The translations under genes were made by a program, and so were the position numbers. A stretch of DNA of 64,000 nucleotides from Paraphysoderma sedebokerense. Its lineage: Eukaryota > Blastocladiomycota > Physodermatomycetes > Physodermatales > Physodermataceae. A model generated the notes under the pieces. That model did no database searches. It worked only from the letters and a program-made list of their open reading frames with translations, and was not told the DNA's origin. Location of the stretch: positions 62,001-126,000 of the forward strand of contig JAHLJZ010000044.1 of assembly GCA_025602915.1 (NCBI GenBank), given 5' to 3'. Shown one piece after another: positions 46,386 to 57,029 of the stretch; within the stretch, counting starts at the first letter, position 1, and each line of letters opens with the position of its first letter.

Positions 46386-49300
46386 ATGACTGTGGAGCAA
46401 CAAGAACCAAAGGTAAGTTCAAAACTTTGCTTTTTCTTGCACGTCTTGGTGTGTGTTCGGTTTCTGATGCGTTGCCTTTAGTCCACGGTTAAGCGGGACA
46501 CCCTCACGGCCATCGAATCCGAGATGCAGGCCTATTGGGATTCGATTAACGCTTTTGAAGCCGACGCTCCCGAAGACCTAAATAACGCTCCGCCAAAGTA
46601 TATGGCCACATTTCCTTATCCTTATATGAACGGAAAACTTCACCTTGGACATTCGTTTACTCTTACCAAGGCCGAGTTCGCCATTGGATTTGAGAGATTA
46701 AAGGGCAAACGCACTTTGTATCCATTTGGTTTTCATTGTACTGGTATGCCCATTAAGGCTTGTGCAGATAAGCTGGCCAGAGAAGTCGAAATGTTTGGTC
46801 AAGATTTTGAAAATTACAAGCCCGAGGATAATGAAGAAGACGAATCTGGCGCGAAGAAGCATTCCAAGGTCGCAGCGAAAACCGGAAATGCCAAATATCA
46901 GTTTCAAATCATGGATAGTATGGGCGTACCCAAAGATGAAATTCACAAGTTTGCTGATCCCTTGTTTTGGTTGAAATATTTTCCGCCTTTGGCCGAGGTA
47001 TTACACTACGCGAATTAAAATCGCAGAAGCCTGTTCCTGACTGTCTTATATGAATATTAGGCTGACCTGAGAGCTCTTGGGTGTAAAATTGATTGGCGCC
47101 GCTCATTTATCACCACCGACGTCAATCCGTACTACGACTCCTTTGTTCGCTGGCAATTCAATAAGCTTAGAGCTCTTCATAAAGTAAAATTTGGCGAACG
47201 TCACACTATCTGGTCACCAAAAGATGGCCAACCCTGTATGGATCACGATCGCGCCAGCGGGGAAGGAGTGGGCCCACAAGAATATACGGGAATCAAAATG
47301 GAAGTCTTAGGTGACAAAGTGGAAAACCCCGTCATTAAGGAATTATTGAATTCACCTACAATCAAAGGGAAGAAAGTGTACTTAGTTGCGGCAACATTGC
47401 GTCCTGAAACCATGTAAGTGGATATTTTGGATTGTTGGCCGAATTTTGTTCCGCGCTCACTGCGTATGTTGCCAGGTACGGACAGACCAATTGTTTTGTC
47501 GGCACTAATTTGGAGTACGGCGCATGGGAAATCAATGATAACGACGTGTTTATTTGCACTGAACGAGCTGCCAAGAACATGGCCTGGCAGGGATATTCTA
47601 AACAGAAGGGAGTTCATGTTCGTTTAGGTACAGTGAAAGGTGCCGACTTGATTGGTACAGCAGTTCGTGCTCCCCTGGCTTCCTACGATTTTGTCTACGT
47701 TCTTCCTCTTGAGCATGTTCTCGCCAATAAGGGTACTGGTGTTGTTACATCTGTACCTTCGGATTCTCCCGACGATTATGCCATGGTGGTCGAGCTAAAT
47801 AAGAAAGCTCAGTACTATAAAATTAAGCCCGAATGGATATCGTCATTCAAGCCTATCCCGATCATCTCAACCCCTAATTATGGCAACATGGCAGCGGAGA
47901 CCGCTTATCAGAAATTTAAAATCTCTTCGCCCAAAGACCGAGCTTCTTTGGATAAAGCAAAGGAAGAAGTCTACAAGGAAGGATTTTACAGCGGTACCAT
48001 GATCATTGGCGACTTCAAAGGCAAATCGGTTCAGGATGCTAAAGTGCTGATTCGTGACTTGATGGTCAAGAAAGGTGAGGCGATAGTGTATAGTGAGCCA
48101 GAGAAAGATGTCATTTCACGAAGTGGAGATGAATGTGTCGTCAACTTGTGCGACCAGTGGTATTTGGATTATGGTGAGACTGAATGGCGTAAGCAAGCTG
48201 TGAAGTAGGTTTACGAATTTTTAGCGCGATAGCTGAAGGTGTAGTCATTAATCCAAATTCACAGGGTACTCGAGCAAATGAACACGTATCACAGCGAAAC
48301 TCACAACTTATTCCGAATCACTCTCGATTGGTTGAACCAATGGGCCTGTGCTCGATCTTTCGGTTTGGGTACAAAGCTTCCATGGGACACCCAGTTCGTC
48401 ATCGAATCTCTTTCTGACTCGACTATATACATGGCATATTACACGGTGGCACATCTATTGCAAGGGGGTAGTTTAGATGGATCCAAAGCCGGGCCATTGG
48501 GTATCAAATCTAGCGAATTGACAGATGAAGTCTGGGAATACATATTTAATGACGCAGCTGAATTCCCGAGGACTACATCCATCGCTAAAGAGAAGTTGGA
48601 TAAGCTGAAAAGGGAATTTCAATATTTCTATCCCTTAGATCTGCGTGTCTCCGGCAAAGATTTAATTGGTATGTGTTGCTATCCGCCTTACTTTGTATCA
48701 TCATTTACGCAGAATCTGACTTCTTACTGGTGTAGGTAATCACCTTACCTTCTCCATTTACAACCACGCCTGCCTCTTCCCGGAAACTCGACAACCTAAG
48801 GCATTCCGTGCAAATGGTCATTTGCTTCTGAATTCCGAAAAGATGTCGAAATCAACCGGAAACTTCTTGACACTTAGTCAAGCAATTGAAAGATACGGTG
48901 CAGACGCTACAAGATTTGCGTTGGCAGACGCCGGTGATATGCTTGAAGACGCCAATTTCGTGGAGGGCACAGCAAACAACGCTATTCTCAGATTATTTAC
49001 TCAGAAAGAATGGACCGAGGTGTGATAGAAAATCTATTGGACTTTTGAGTTATTGTCGTAATTTAATTCCTTTGAACACAGGAAATTCTTGCCAACCTCG
49101 ACAAACTGCGCACAGGTCCAGCAGATTCATTTATTGATAAAGTGTTCCTAAACGATATGAATCGACTTGTCAGTATTACAGAGAAGAATTATGAAAAGTA
49201 CGTGATCTATTGAAGCCTGGTCGCTTTAGGACTTCCCGTGACTTACTTCTGTTATTAGCATGCTTTTCCGTGAAGCCCTGAAAACTGGCTTTTACGAATT

Positions 49301-50183
49301 CCAGGACGCTCGCGATTGGTACCGTGAAACTACATTGCTCACAGGAGAGGGCATGCATAAAGATTTGGTTTTGAAATTCATTGAAGTTCAAGCACTCTTG
49401 TTGGCCCCATTCACTCCGCATTTTTCTGAATACATATGGCGGAAGCTATTGAAAAAGGTATGCTTGATTTCAATATTGTCATCACGCCTAATCATCGTGT
49501 TGACTTAGAAAAAAATAATTCTGCTCCGTAAACAAAGCCTACCAGCATCATGTCTGCGGCCTACCCAACGTTTGACGCGCCTTATGATAAAGCTATTTTG
49601 TCAGCTCAAACTTATCTTCGTGGAGTTATCCACACTATCCGAGCTGCAGAAGTCAACGCCGCGAAGAGGAAAGGAAAGAAAGGAAAAAATGATAAGGAGA
49701 ACGAAGAGCCCTCAAAAGACTCAAAGCAATGTATGAAGTTGTTTGTTGCGGACAAATTCCCTGAATGGCAAGAGAAAGTGATTGATGTTGTGAAAAATAG
49801 TTACAACAAGGTTAGTTCAACACGTACAGAATCATATGAAATTCCCTTCATTAACATTCCTTTACGTGCAGGAAACCAAAACGTTTTCCCCAGACCTTAT
49901 GTCATCATTGAAATCCTCCGGTCTTGCGAATAAGCAAAGCATGCCATTCGTTGCTGACCTTCGCAAAAAGGTTGAACAAGACGGCCCTGCGGCGTTTGAT
50001 CGGACTTTATTATTCAATGAGATTGAAGTTTTGGAGAAGAATAGAGATTTTATGTGTAAGAGCTTGGGCATTCAAGAGCTGAACATTGTCAGGACAAATA
50101 GTGATACGATAGAGGAAGACGATAAAAGGAAAGCTGACTCTGCTCTTCCGGGAGCACCAACATATAAAATGTATTTCATTTAA
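46386..50183 (+). CDS. LARS1: Cytosolic leucyl-tRNA synthetase
   Basis: Class I synthetase charging tRNA-Leu in the cytosol. Exon 1 is only 27 bases (46386-46412, MTVEQQEPK). Exons 2-4 are 46482-46997, 47061-47413 and from 47476, and further exons follow to 50183. The signature HLGH ([15 protein letters not shown]) and FPYPYMNG sit near the N-terminus. [13 protein letters not shown] begins the editing (CP1) domain, and the editing-site type sequence continues with [24 protein letters not shown] ([16 protein letters not shown]) is at about 48830-48870. The C-terminal region includes a Lys-rich segment ([15 protein letters not shown]) and the eukaryote-type extension ending APTYKMYFI. The archaeal/eukaryotic domain order shows it is the cytosolic, not mitochondrial, enzyme. 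Its 3' end is only 136 bases from the convergent GPATCH4 gene. Confidence 0.95.
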
Positions 50184-50319
50184 AATCTATCCAACATAAA
50201 TATGTTATCAATAAATATATTCCGGCAGGTAGATTGACTTCTCCCATATTGCCTGTTTGATTGAGTTTCTCGTGGAGCTTTGTCATTGCAGTGCTTAAAA
50301 AAGTCGCTGTAATATGCGT

Positions 50320-51378
50320 TTATTTCTCCTTCCTTTTCTCCTTCTTCTTCTTCTTCCTTGAAGCTTTGTCATCTGACGTCTCGCCTTTCCGCTTTTTCTT
50401 CTCTGGCGCTTCCGGCTCCTCAATCTGACCATCAGCAACCGACGGAACATCAAAGGCACCTTTTGATTTCGATTTTTTTCGACGTTGTTTCTCTTTCGTG
50501 GCCTCTTTTTCATCAAACTTCGATTTCTTTACTCGCTTCGTTTTATCGCGCTTCTCTTCCTCTCCTACGGCCTTTCGTTTCTTGCTGCTGCCTTTCTTTT
50601 TGCCAACACAGTCTTTCTCCAGGGGTGCGAAGTCACCACCTGAAGCATTCATCACCTTTCCTTCTAAGTTCTCACTACCCTCTTTTTGAATGTTCTCCAC
50701 GTCCACATTTTGTACACACTTCTCGTCAACCCTCTCCAGCTTGCCGCCTTGATCATACCGGGCTCCTTTTCGTGCCGTGCGACCTTCGCATATTTTGAAT
50801 AATTCTTCATCTGATATTTTCAGAGTATAATCTTTCTCTTCCACCGTGGACTTGACGAAAAGACTATACAAAGGGCTGTTGTTGTCGGTTTGTGAGGATA
50901 AACTGGGAGCCGTCGTAGTAATCATAGACGTCGACTTGTTGCTAGAGTGAAGTTTCACCTACCAAAACATTATACATGTCAATAAGACTACAAATTCAGG
51001 CTTTAGGTTTCTCAAATCCTTACCCCTCCATCATCTTTATGGATTACAATGTTTGATGTTGATTTATTATATATGTGATCCCACCATTGAAATTCGTATC
51101 GATCATTATCTTTGCCAAGCTTCCATAAAATATACTTTGTTAAACTTCAATCATCCGCAGAAGAAGCCGGAAATGACCAACATACCCCGTTTGTATCATT
51201 TTTAACATTGACTCGAATTGCCTTCTTGATACCACTTCGTTCCTTGCCCAGTCCATCGCCACTGTTGCGAGAGAAGAGAGCGTCAGAAGCAATTACATTG
51301 ATAAAGTCGAGGTTTATATAATTCATACCTTTTCCAGCCATACTTTTGCAACTCAGCTTCCGCAAATGATGGACTCAT
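50320..51378 (-). CDS. GPATCH4: G-patch protein GPATCH4-like
   Basis: Nucleolar G-patch protein; G-patches activate DEAH RNA helicases. Exon 1 starts MSPSFAEAELQKYGWK and is spliced (donor GTATGA, acceptor CAACAG) to GDGLGKERSGIKKAIRVNVK and NDTNG. This gives a complete G-patch with the GW-x-GxGLGK core. The next exon gives WWDHIYNKSTSNIVIHKDDG, and the last (50320 to about 50960) contains ISDEELFKICEGRTARKGAR, matching the human LLQACEGRTAHKAAR block. The tail is a series of Lys/Arg/Glu runs, as in GPATCH4, that are probably nucleolar targeting signals. The order of G-patch, WW(D/N)..NK block, EGRTA(R/H)K block and basic tail makes the assignment firm, although the yeast counterpart differs. 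It ends convergent to LARS1. Confidence 0.85.
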
Positions 51379-51620
51379 CGTTATATCTACAACGTAATTT
51401 CGTAATTCGTGCGCGCTAGCAATCAATAGCTGTGTTTGCAAAATCACGGGGGCGTTGTCAGATGGTGACCTTTGGCAACTCAGAATTGCACTTTTTACAT
51501 AAAAGATGCTACTATTCTTCAATTTGAATACAAAGCAATAACAAATACAGAAAGACGTATCATACATAACTATTCCAGCAATTTATAGCTCAGTTATTCC
51601 TAATATCCAGCGAAATCAGT

Positions 51621-53087
51621 TTATACCCCAGACAATGTAAGATAATCTCCAATTTTCGTTACACTACGATTTCGAACTCTGTCATGTTCCGTCTCTTGCC
51701 ATGCAATTGCCCGTGCTCTCTCCGCTGCGGCTTCTGTAGTAGTCAACTTTCTGTCTTCTCCTCGTCGTCTTCTTCGCGTCGGGGAACCAGGTCCATAATT
51801 CTCTTTACTATGATCAATTTTGAGATAATCACCAATTTTAGTGTAAGCTTCGGGTCTTCGCCCTTCTTCTTGCTCGTATAGACGACGGGAGCGTTCATAA
51901 GCGGCGGAAGTTGTCAATGCCTCATCATCAGTGGCACCGTGCTGCTGGCGCTCGTGTGGTTGTTTGGGTTCGGAATACCTCCCTCCAGATCGTGCTGGTG
52001 ACAAAAGCATTCGTTCTTTCTGGCGGAAAGTATCCGGATAATACTGGAGGGCTCTTAATTCTTTCGTAGTGTGGCGATGCTTGGGATGATACTCTTCTTT
52101 GTCCATGTAACTGACTGGCCTCGTGCTCCATCCGCTCATATTTTGACGGCGGCTTCTGTCATAATCTTCATCCGACATGTCTGAAGGTTTACCAATTCTG
52201 GTATCTTTACGGGATGCCATTTTCTGATAATCACGGGGGTGAGAATACGTAGTTAAAGCGGAAGAACGAGAACTCTTGCCGGTCTGTTGATCGAAACCTT
52301 CTCCACGACGATCGCGTTGTTCTTGATACCCTTCTTCATCCATGAAACTTGTGGGACGAGTGGTCCATGAAGACATGTACTGTCTTCTGAGACTTTTGCT
52401 TTCTTCATCGGATCTTTCGTCATCTCTGGATTTTCCCAAACGTTCGTCATACTCGAACCCTCTGCCTTGATCGTAGTTGAATCTCTGCCCGGAAGAGGAA
52501 TCGCCACTTTCGCGCTGTCCATATTCGTCGGACTCATCTCTTCCCCGGTACGGCTGTTCTTCTTGTTCGGAGCGGAATGATCTGTCATATGGAGCTGACT
52601 CAGAGAAAAACCCACTGTCACCACGGCCGTAGTCGTTGTAGTCGCGCCGAGAATCTCGTCTGTTTCCAAATTCCGATTGGTCGTACCCGCCGTACATTCC
52701 TCCTCTGTCACCTCGTCGATCATCTTGCCAATAATCCGAACGTCCTAAACTATATTTCGGTTGTTCGTATGAGCCGTACATTCCTTCTCTGCCTCGCTCA
52801 TTATCTCGCCAGTAATCACCAAATCCTCTTCCATAGTCGGGTTGATCATATGTGCTATATTCATTGCCACGCCATTGTTCTTCTGGTCGATAAGATTGTA
52901 GTCCCTTCGTAAATTCCGGCTCATCGTAAGTCCTATACATGTCACCTCCGGCAGCGGGTTGAGCGTTCCCTTCCGATCGCAAAGTTGTGTCGTAGGGGGA
53001 GAGATAACTGGTATTGCGATTACTATCCATTCCCTGGGAATCGTACTGACCATAGCCAGCATTTTGAGATGTTTCGTAAGAATTCAT
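51621..53087 (-). CDS. Intronless disordered protein built of duplicated motifs (unknown)
   Basis: 488 residues, rich in Arg, Asp, Glu, Tyr, Ser and Gly, without hydrophobic segments. Three sets of internal repeats are visible. Set A has four copies of a ten-residue motif like MYGSYEQPKY at residues 50-59, 76-85, 103-112 and 131-140, the middle two followed by GDYWRD/SDYWQDD. Set B has two copies of RRQ(Y/N)MS(S/G)W(T/S)TRP with a shared (F/Y)MD end, at 234-254 and 313-333. Set C is a C-terminal module starting LTT and ending TKIGDYL, at 391-424 and 449-485, with a degenerate copy at 277-301 ending TRIGK. I recognise no family. Tyr/Arg/Gly-rich character suggests a flexible scaffold or condensate-forming protein, but that is inference. 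A TGACGTCA site lies about 80 bases upstream. Confidence 0.8.
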   Translation of the reverse strand: MNSYETSQNAGYGQYDSQGMDSNRNTSYLSPYDTTLRSEGNAQPAAGGDMYRTYDEPEFTKGLQSYRPEEQWRGNEYSTYDQPDYGRGFGDYWRDNERGREGMYGSYEQPKYSLGRSDYWQDDRRGDRGGMYGGYDQSEFGNRRDSRRDYNDYGRGDSGFFSESAPYDRSFRSEQEEQPYRGRDESDEYGQRESGDSSSGQRFNYDQGRGFEYDERLGKSRDDERSDEESKSLRRQYMSSWTTRPTSFMDEEGYQEQRDRRGEGFDQQTGKSSRSSALTTYSHPRDYQKMASRKDTRIGKPSDMSDEDYDRSRRQNMSGWSTRPVSYMDKEEYHPKHRHTTKELRALQYYPDTFRQKERMLLSPARSGGRYSEPKQPHERQQHGATDDEALTTSAAYERSRRLYEQEEGRRPEAYTKIGDYLKIDHSKENYGPGSPTRRRRRGEDRKLTTTEAAAERARAIAWQETEHDRVRNRSVTKIGDYLTLSGV

Positions 53088-53168
53088 TTTGCGAGTTTTG
53101 CAAGTTCATGGAAGTGGGAATGCTCATCTCCTTTTAGCAGACCCCAGCTGCGCGAGTTAAAGGCGCTG

Positions 53169-53176
53169 TGACGTCA
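53169..53176 (-). promoter_or_regulatory. TGACGTCA palindrome upstream of the disordered protein gene
   Basis: A perfect CRE-type site 82 bases upstream of the ATG at 53087. The same octamer occurs in the metallothionein promoter at 17475. Confidence 0.4.
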
Positions 53177-53703
53177 TGCTTGCTTTAAACTCATAAAATT
53201 CGTAGTCAAAATCTTGGGTCATCAGGAATGACCACAATTGAGTAATGACTTGAGCGTAGTGACCTTTTAAAATAATAATATAGGGCTTTCTGTTCTGAAA
53301 AGTTAAGTGAGTTCCTATCACTGGACACTCAATGAATGTCTTTCTGATGTTCTTCCAAGCACACTACAGTAAAAGTAGATCAAAAAGTAAAAATATAATT
53401 GGAATATCGTTGAATCCATATAGTAATAAAAGTGAAACCGATATTGTCAAAATAAAATCAAGCAACGTCAGTCGTTAACACAAGTGAGTCATTTGCACCT
53501 CAAGTCTGCTTAAATACCCAGAGAAGGACGAAGAGCAGGCGCAGCATCAGGGAATAAGATTATTCTGAAAAGATTCGTCAGCAAAAACAAGTATGTAATC
53601 ACTGTGACAGTCCTGCTGACATCATCGGACATATTTCCTCCCATTTCTGTTGACATTTCAAATTTCGTTTCTTAAACCTAGGATCACGATTACGTAGAAT
53701 CTT
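53177..53703. promoter_or_regulatory. Divergent intergenic region, disordered protein / CCCH-CHY gene
   Basis: AT-rich; a TTAAATA sequence near 53510 is a weak TATA candidate for the + strand gene. No coding sequence is seen. Confidence 0.35.
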
Positions 53704-56473
53704 ATGAGTTCTGCACACAAAATAAATAAAGTTTGTAGATTTTTTCAGAAAGGTAATTGTAGAGAGGGTGAAAATTGCCGATTTATTCATCCGCTACATC
53801 CTTCAAAAAACCCTCCTATTCGGCCACCGACATCCGACTTGCAAGAAAACTCCAGTAAGGTAGACGATGGATCCTCCGCTGTATATAGCAATAGTCAATC
53901 GAGCAAAAACGTCGGACAGACCAGGAATCGATCTGATACACAAATGAAGTCACAGACAGTTGGATATAATGGTCGAGGAGCAATAATATCCAATAATCCA
54001 CAAAAACAAAAGGTAAGATCTATTCACTTGTAACTCTTACTTGATCCAAGAATTCTTGTCTATAATATTTACATATTGACATAACTGTAGTCTCCTTTGT
54101 CACGGGATTTAAGAGAAAAGGAACTAAGGCAGCTTCAAAATCGATTTCGGACTTCGTACAAAGAAATCCACTCGCCATCACAGTCCATCCCGACATCCTC
54201 TAAAGTTACTAATACTCAAACAGTGATCGAACTGTCCCTTAACCCGACATCCTCCATTCCCGGTATGACAGCTTCTAAATTAACTCTCCACATCTCAATC
54301 CCACTTTCATACCCGCCCGGTCCGAATGAACCGCTAGATCCGTCCAACACCGTTTTTATCGATGTAATCAACAATGACATATTAGAAAATGTGTTGAATC
54401 GGATAAGCCAAGGAATAAATCAGCGAGCCCTTAGGCTGCCGAGGTTGACTATTTTTCAGCTACTCAATTGGTTAGATTCAAATTTAGCTAGACTGATATC
54501 GGAAGATGATCAGTCAAACGAGAAACCAGCTTTCACGAAGAATTATGTGAAGGATAAGGTGCTCGCTACAACCAAGAGCAAAGAAGAGAATTTGATAGCC
54601 CCTATTTCGTCAGAGCCAGCTGTTCATGCAGCCGAAACTGGGGAAAGTGAAGTGGAGAACACGGTAGAATCGACTCACTCTGGCCGCGATGGAGCGAAAG
54701 TGTCCCAGCGTGTCCCTGTTCGTAAGCCGGAAAAGTTATCCTCGACAGATTCGACAACTGTTCGAGAGACCGAAATTTCTCAGCTATCTAGACGATTTCG
54801 CGCTACCTTTGGCGAGCTCTCAACTTCAAACGAATCTTCACTTTATCGGTTCTCTTTGACACCCTCCGATCCGGATTTTCCTTTCGATTTGGACAATCTC
54901 AATATTGTTCTCGATGTACCTAATAATTATCCTACCTCATCTCCGTCAATCACTATCGATAACGAAGAAATACCGAAACATTTACGAGAGAATGTGGAAA
55001 AAGGTTGGGCAACCAGAGTCCGAAGTAGCCCGCGACTTGGATTGCTGGCTATGGTGAATTGGCTCGACCGAAATCTTGAGACTTTGTTGACGGGAAAAGT
55101 TATGTCAACCATCAAAATTGTTCGAAATAGTAACAAACCTGGGGACACCGGAAAGGAAAATGTGCCGATTGAAAACGACAGCGATGCACAGCTGGCCGTT
55201 AGACCGAGCCACTCTCATGAGGCAGAATTCAAGTCGAGTGATAGCAATGCCGCTGACGACAGCAGTGACATTGACAGCGACAGCGACAGCGAGAGCTCGG
55301 TTTGGGATTCAACCGGATCGATGTCTGATTCTGAAGACTTTTCAGAAATAAGCGAAAGCGAGTTTGATTCCCTTCTCGGTGAATCTCGTCCCACCTCCTC
55401 GACTCCCAATGAACCTTCCTCTTCTTCAACGACATCACCTTCACCATCTGCAGCGACTAATTCTGTTGTCCCGAAAGGAACACAAATACGACTACCAGAT
55501 ATTCAACTAGGCAATATCGCTCTTTTAGAATGCTCCTCGCTTTCGTTACTTGTTCGGTGTATTCGATGCAAAGAAACCACAGAAATCAAAGGAATCACTC
55601 CAATAGACGTCAACAAAACATCAGCCCCTATTCTACAATTAAAATCACAAAAATATACACCATGCAACAAATGCTCGGTTCCGTTGTCAGTTCAATTCTA
55701 TCCTCATATTCTTCACCCTTCATCCACCACAATCGGTACTCTCACATTAACCAATTGCAGTGCCTTTGACCTTCTTCCGTCATCGTTTACCCCAACCTGT
55801 GCAAATTGCGTAACGCCGTACCCGTCGGGCTACAAAAGTTTAACTAGAGGCCAAGATATCCCGTTGATATGTAAAAGTTGTCACTCTAGAATGTCGATTC
55901 GAATGGAAAGTATCCGATTTGTAAAAGTTGGTGAAGTAAATGTTGATCTTGATGAGTGGTCGATGGGATTAAAAGTGAAGAAACGGAAATTGAACGAAGG
56001 AATTGTTCCTGGTCAACCGTTACCAAGGGGTGGGGCTTGTAAACATTACAGAAGGAGTTACAGATGGATGAGATTCCCATGTTGTAGCCGGTACGTTCAA
56101 ATTCTCAATTCTTCTTTTCCTCCAAACCATCATTAATTCCTTTCTTTTCCATTTTTCCAGGGCATTTCCATGTGACGTTTGCCACGACGAAGCCAACCCA
56201 GATAAGCACGAGACGCAAAGAGCGAATCGTATGATATGTGGGTACTGTTCAAAAGAACAACCGTTTACGGGTGACGCTTGTAAACTCTGTCACGCTGATT
56301 TAACCAAAAAAAGTACATCAGGGTATTGGGAAGGTGGGAAGGGAACTCGAGATAAATCCAGGATGAGCAGGAAAGAAGATAGGAAATATAAGAATAGTAA
56401 ATTGAAGACGCAGAGTAAAAAAAGTGAAAGGGTAGGAATCAAGAAGGGAAAGGAAAAAGAAAAGGATAAATAA
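53704..56473 (+). CDS. CCCH + RWD-like + CHY zinc-finger protein
   Basis: Three exons (53704-54012, 54091-56090, 56161-56473) join in phase to give 873 residues. Near the N-terminus is a CCCH finger, CRFFQKGNCREGENCRFIH, of the RNA-binding type. Two related regions follow, each beginning (E)xxxLxxRFR and ending with a NWLDxNL helix (RELEKELRQLQNRFRTS-like start to LLNWLDSNLARL, and EISQLSRRFRATF to MVNWLDRNLETL). They look like a tandem pair of RWD-type domains. After an acidic Ser/Asp-rich linker come Cys pairs (CIRCKE, CNKCS, CANC, CKSCH). The C-terminal CHY finger runs GGACKHYRRSYRWMRFPCC, CDVCHDEAKPDKHE, MICGYCSKEQPF and CKLCHADL. The tail is basic. CHY fingers bind several zinc ions. Proteins of this plan occur in fungi without an established function; a ubiquitin- or RNA-linked role is inference. 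Confidence 0.85.
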
Positions 56474-57029
56474 TAATAATTTTGTATCCGTTCATAACAA
56501 TAATACAAAATAAAATAAAAATTAACGGTGATCGTTACGAGTGTTAGACCTGAATTTTAATCAGAAAGTGGAAGCTAATTTTACGCTAGCGACTGCCGAA
56601 ATCGGAGTCGAACGACGTCTCGCCGCGAAGAAAGTACCCATGTACAAACTCCACATACATCCGAAATCAACCAACAAGAACAGATGGTAATGCTCGATAA
56701 AATTTTGTTTGTTATTCTTTAACAAAAATAATACTATATACAATGCCTATTACTTTTACTTTTCGTTTCCATAAACAACGAGATAAACTAAAACTTTTCG
56801 AATTCAAAGTCATTTGGTATCGTTTTCATTTCTTTTTAAACTAATCTCATGAAAATTAATCCGCCAACCGGTTACCGGCCACCGAGTACTTTTGTTAAGG
56901 TAGGTATAAAAGCACTTTTCGATATCATGATAAAAGCAAAAGGGAGGGAATATTGTGAATGAAAAAAAAAGATTTGCTTCTAAATGTTTAGTCTACAAAT
57001 GCCATTTTTTGGTTGAGATTAAAGAATGA
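56474..57029. other. Intergenic, convergent 3' regions
   Basis: 556 AT-rich bases between the CHY gene (+) and the Pex22-like gene (-). A T-loop-like GTTCGACTCC on the - strand near 56605 is not part of a foldable tRNA. Nothing else is seen. Confidence 0.4.

Noticed and set aside
56590-56680. tRNA-like T-loop sequence on the - strand
   Set aside because: GTTCGACTCC is present, but no acceptor stem, D arm or anticodon arm can be formed around it.
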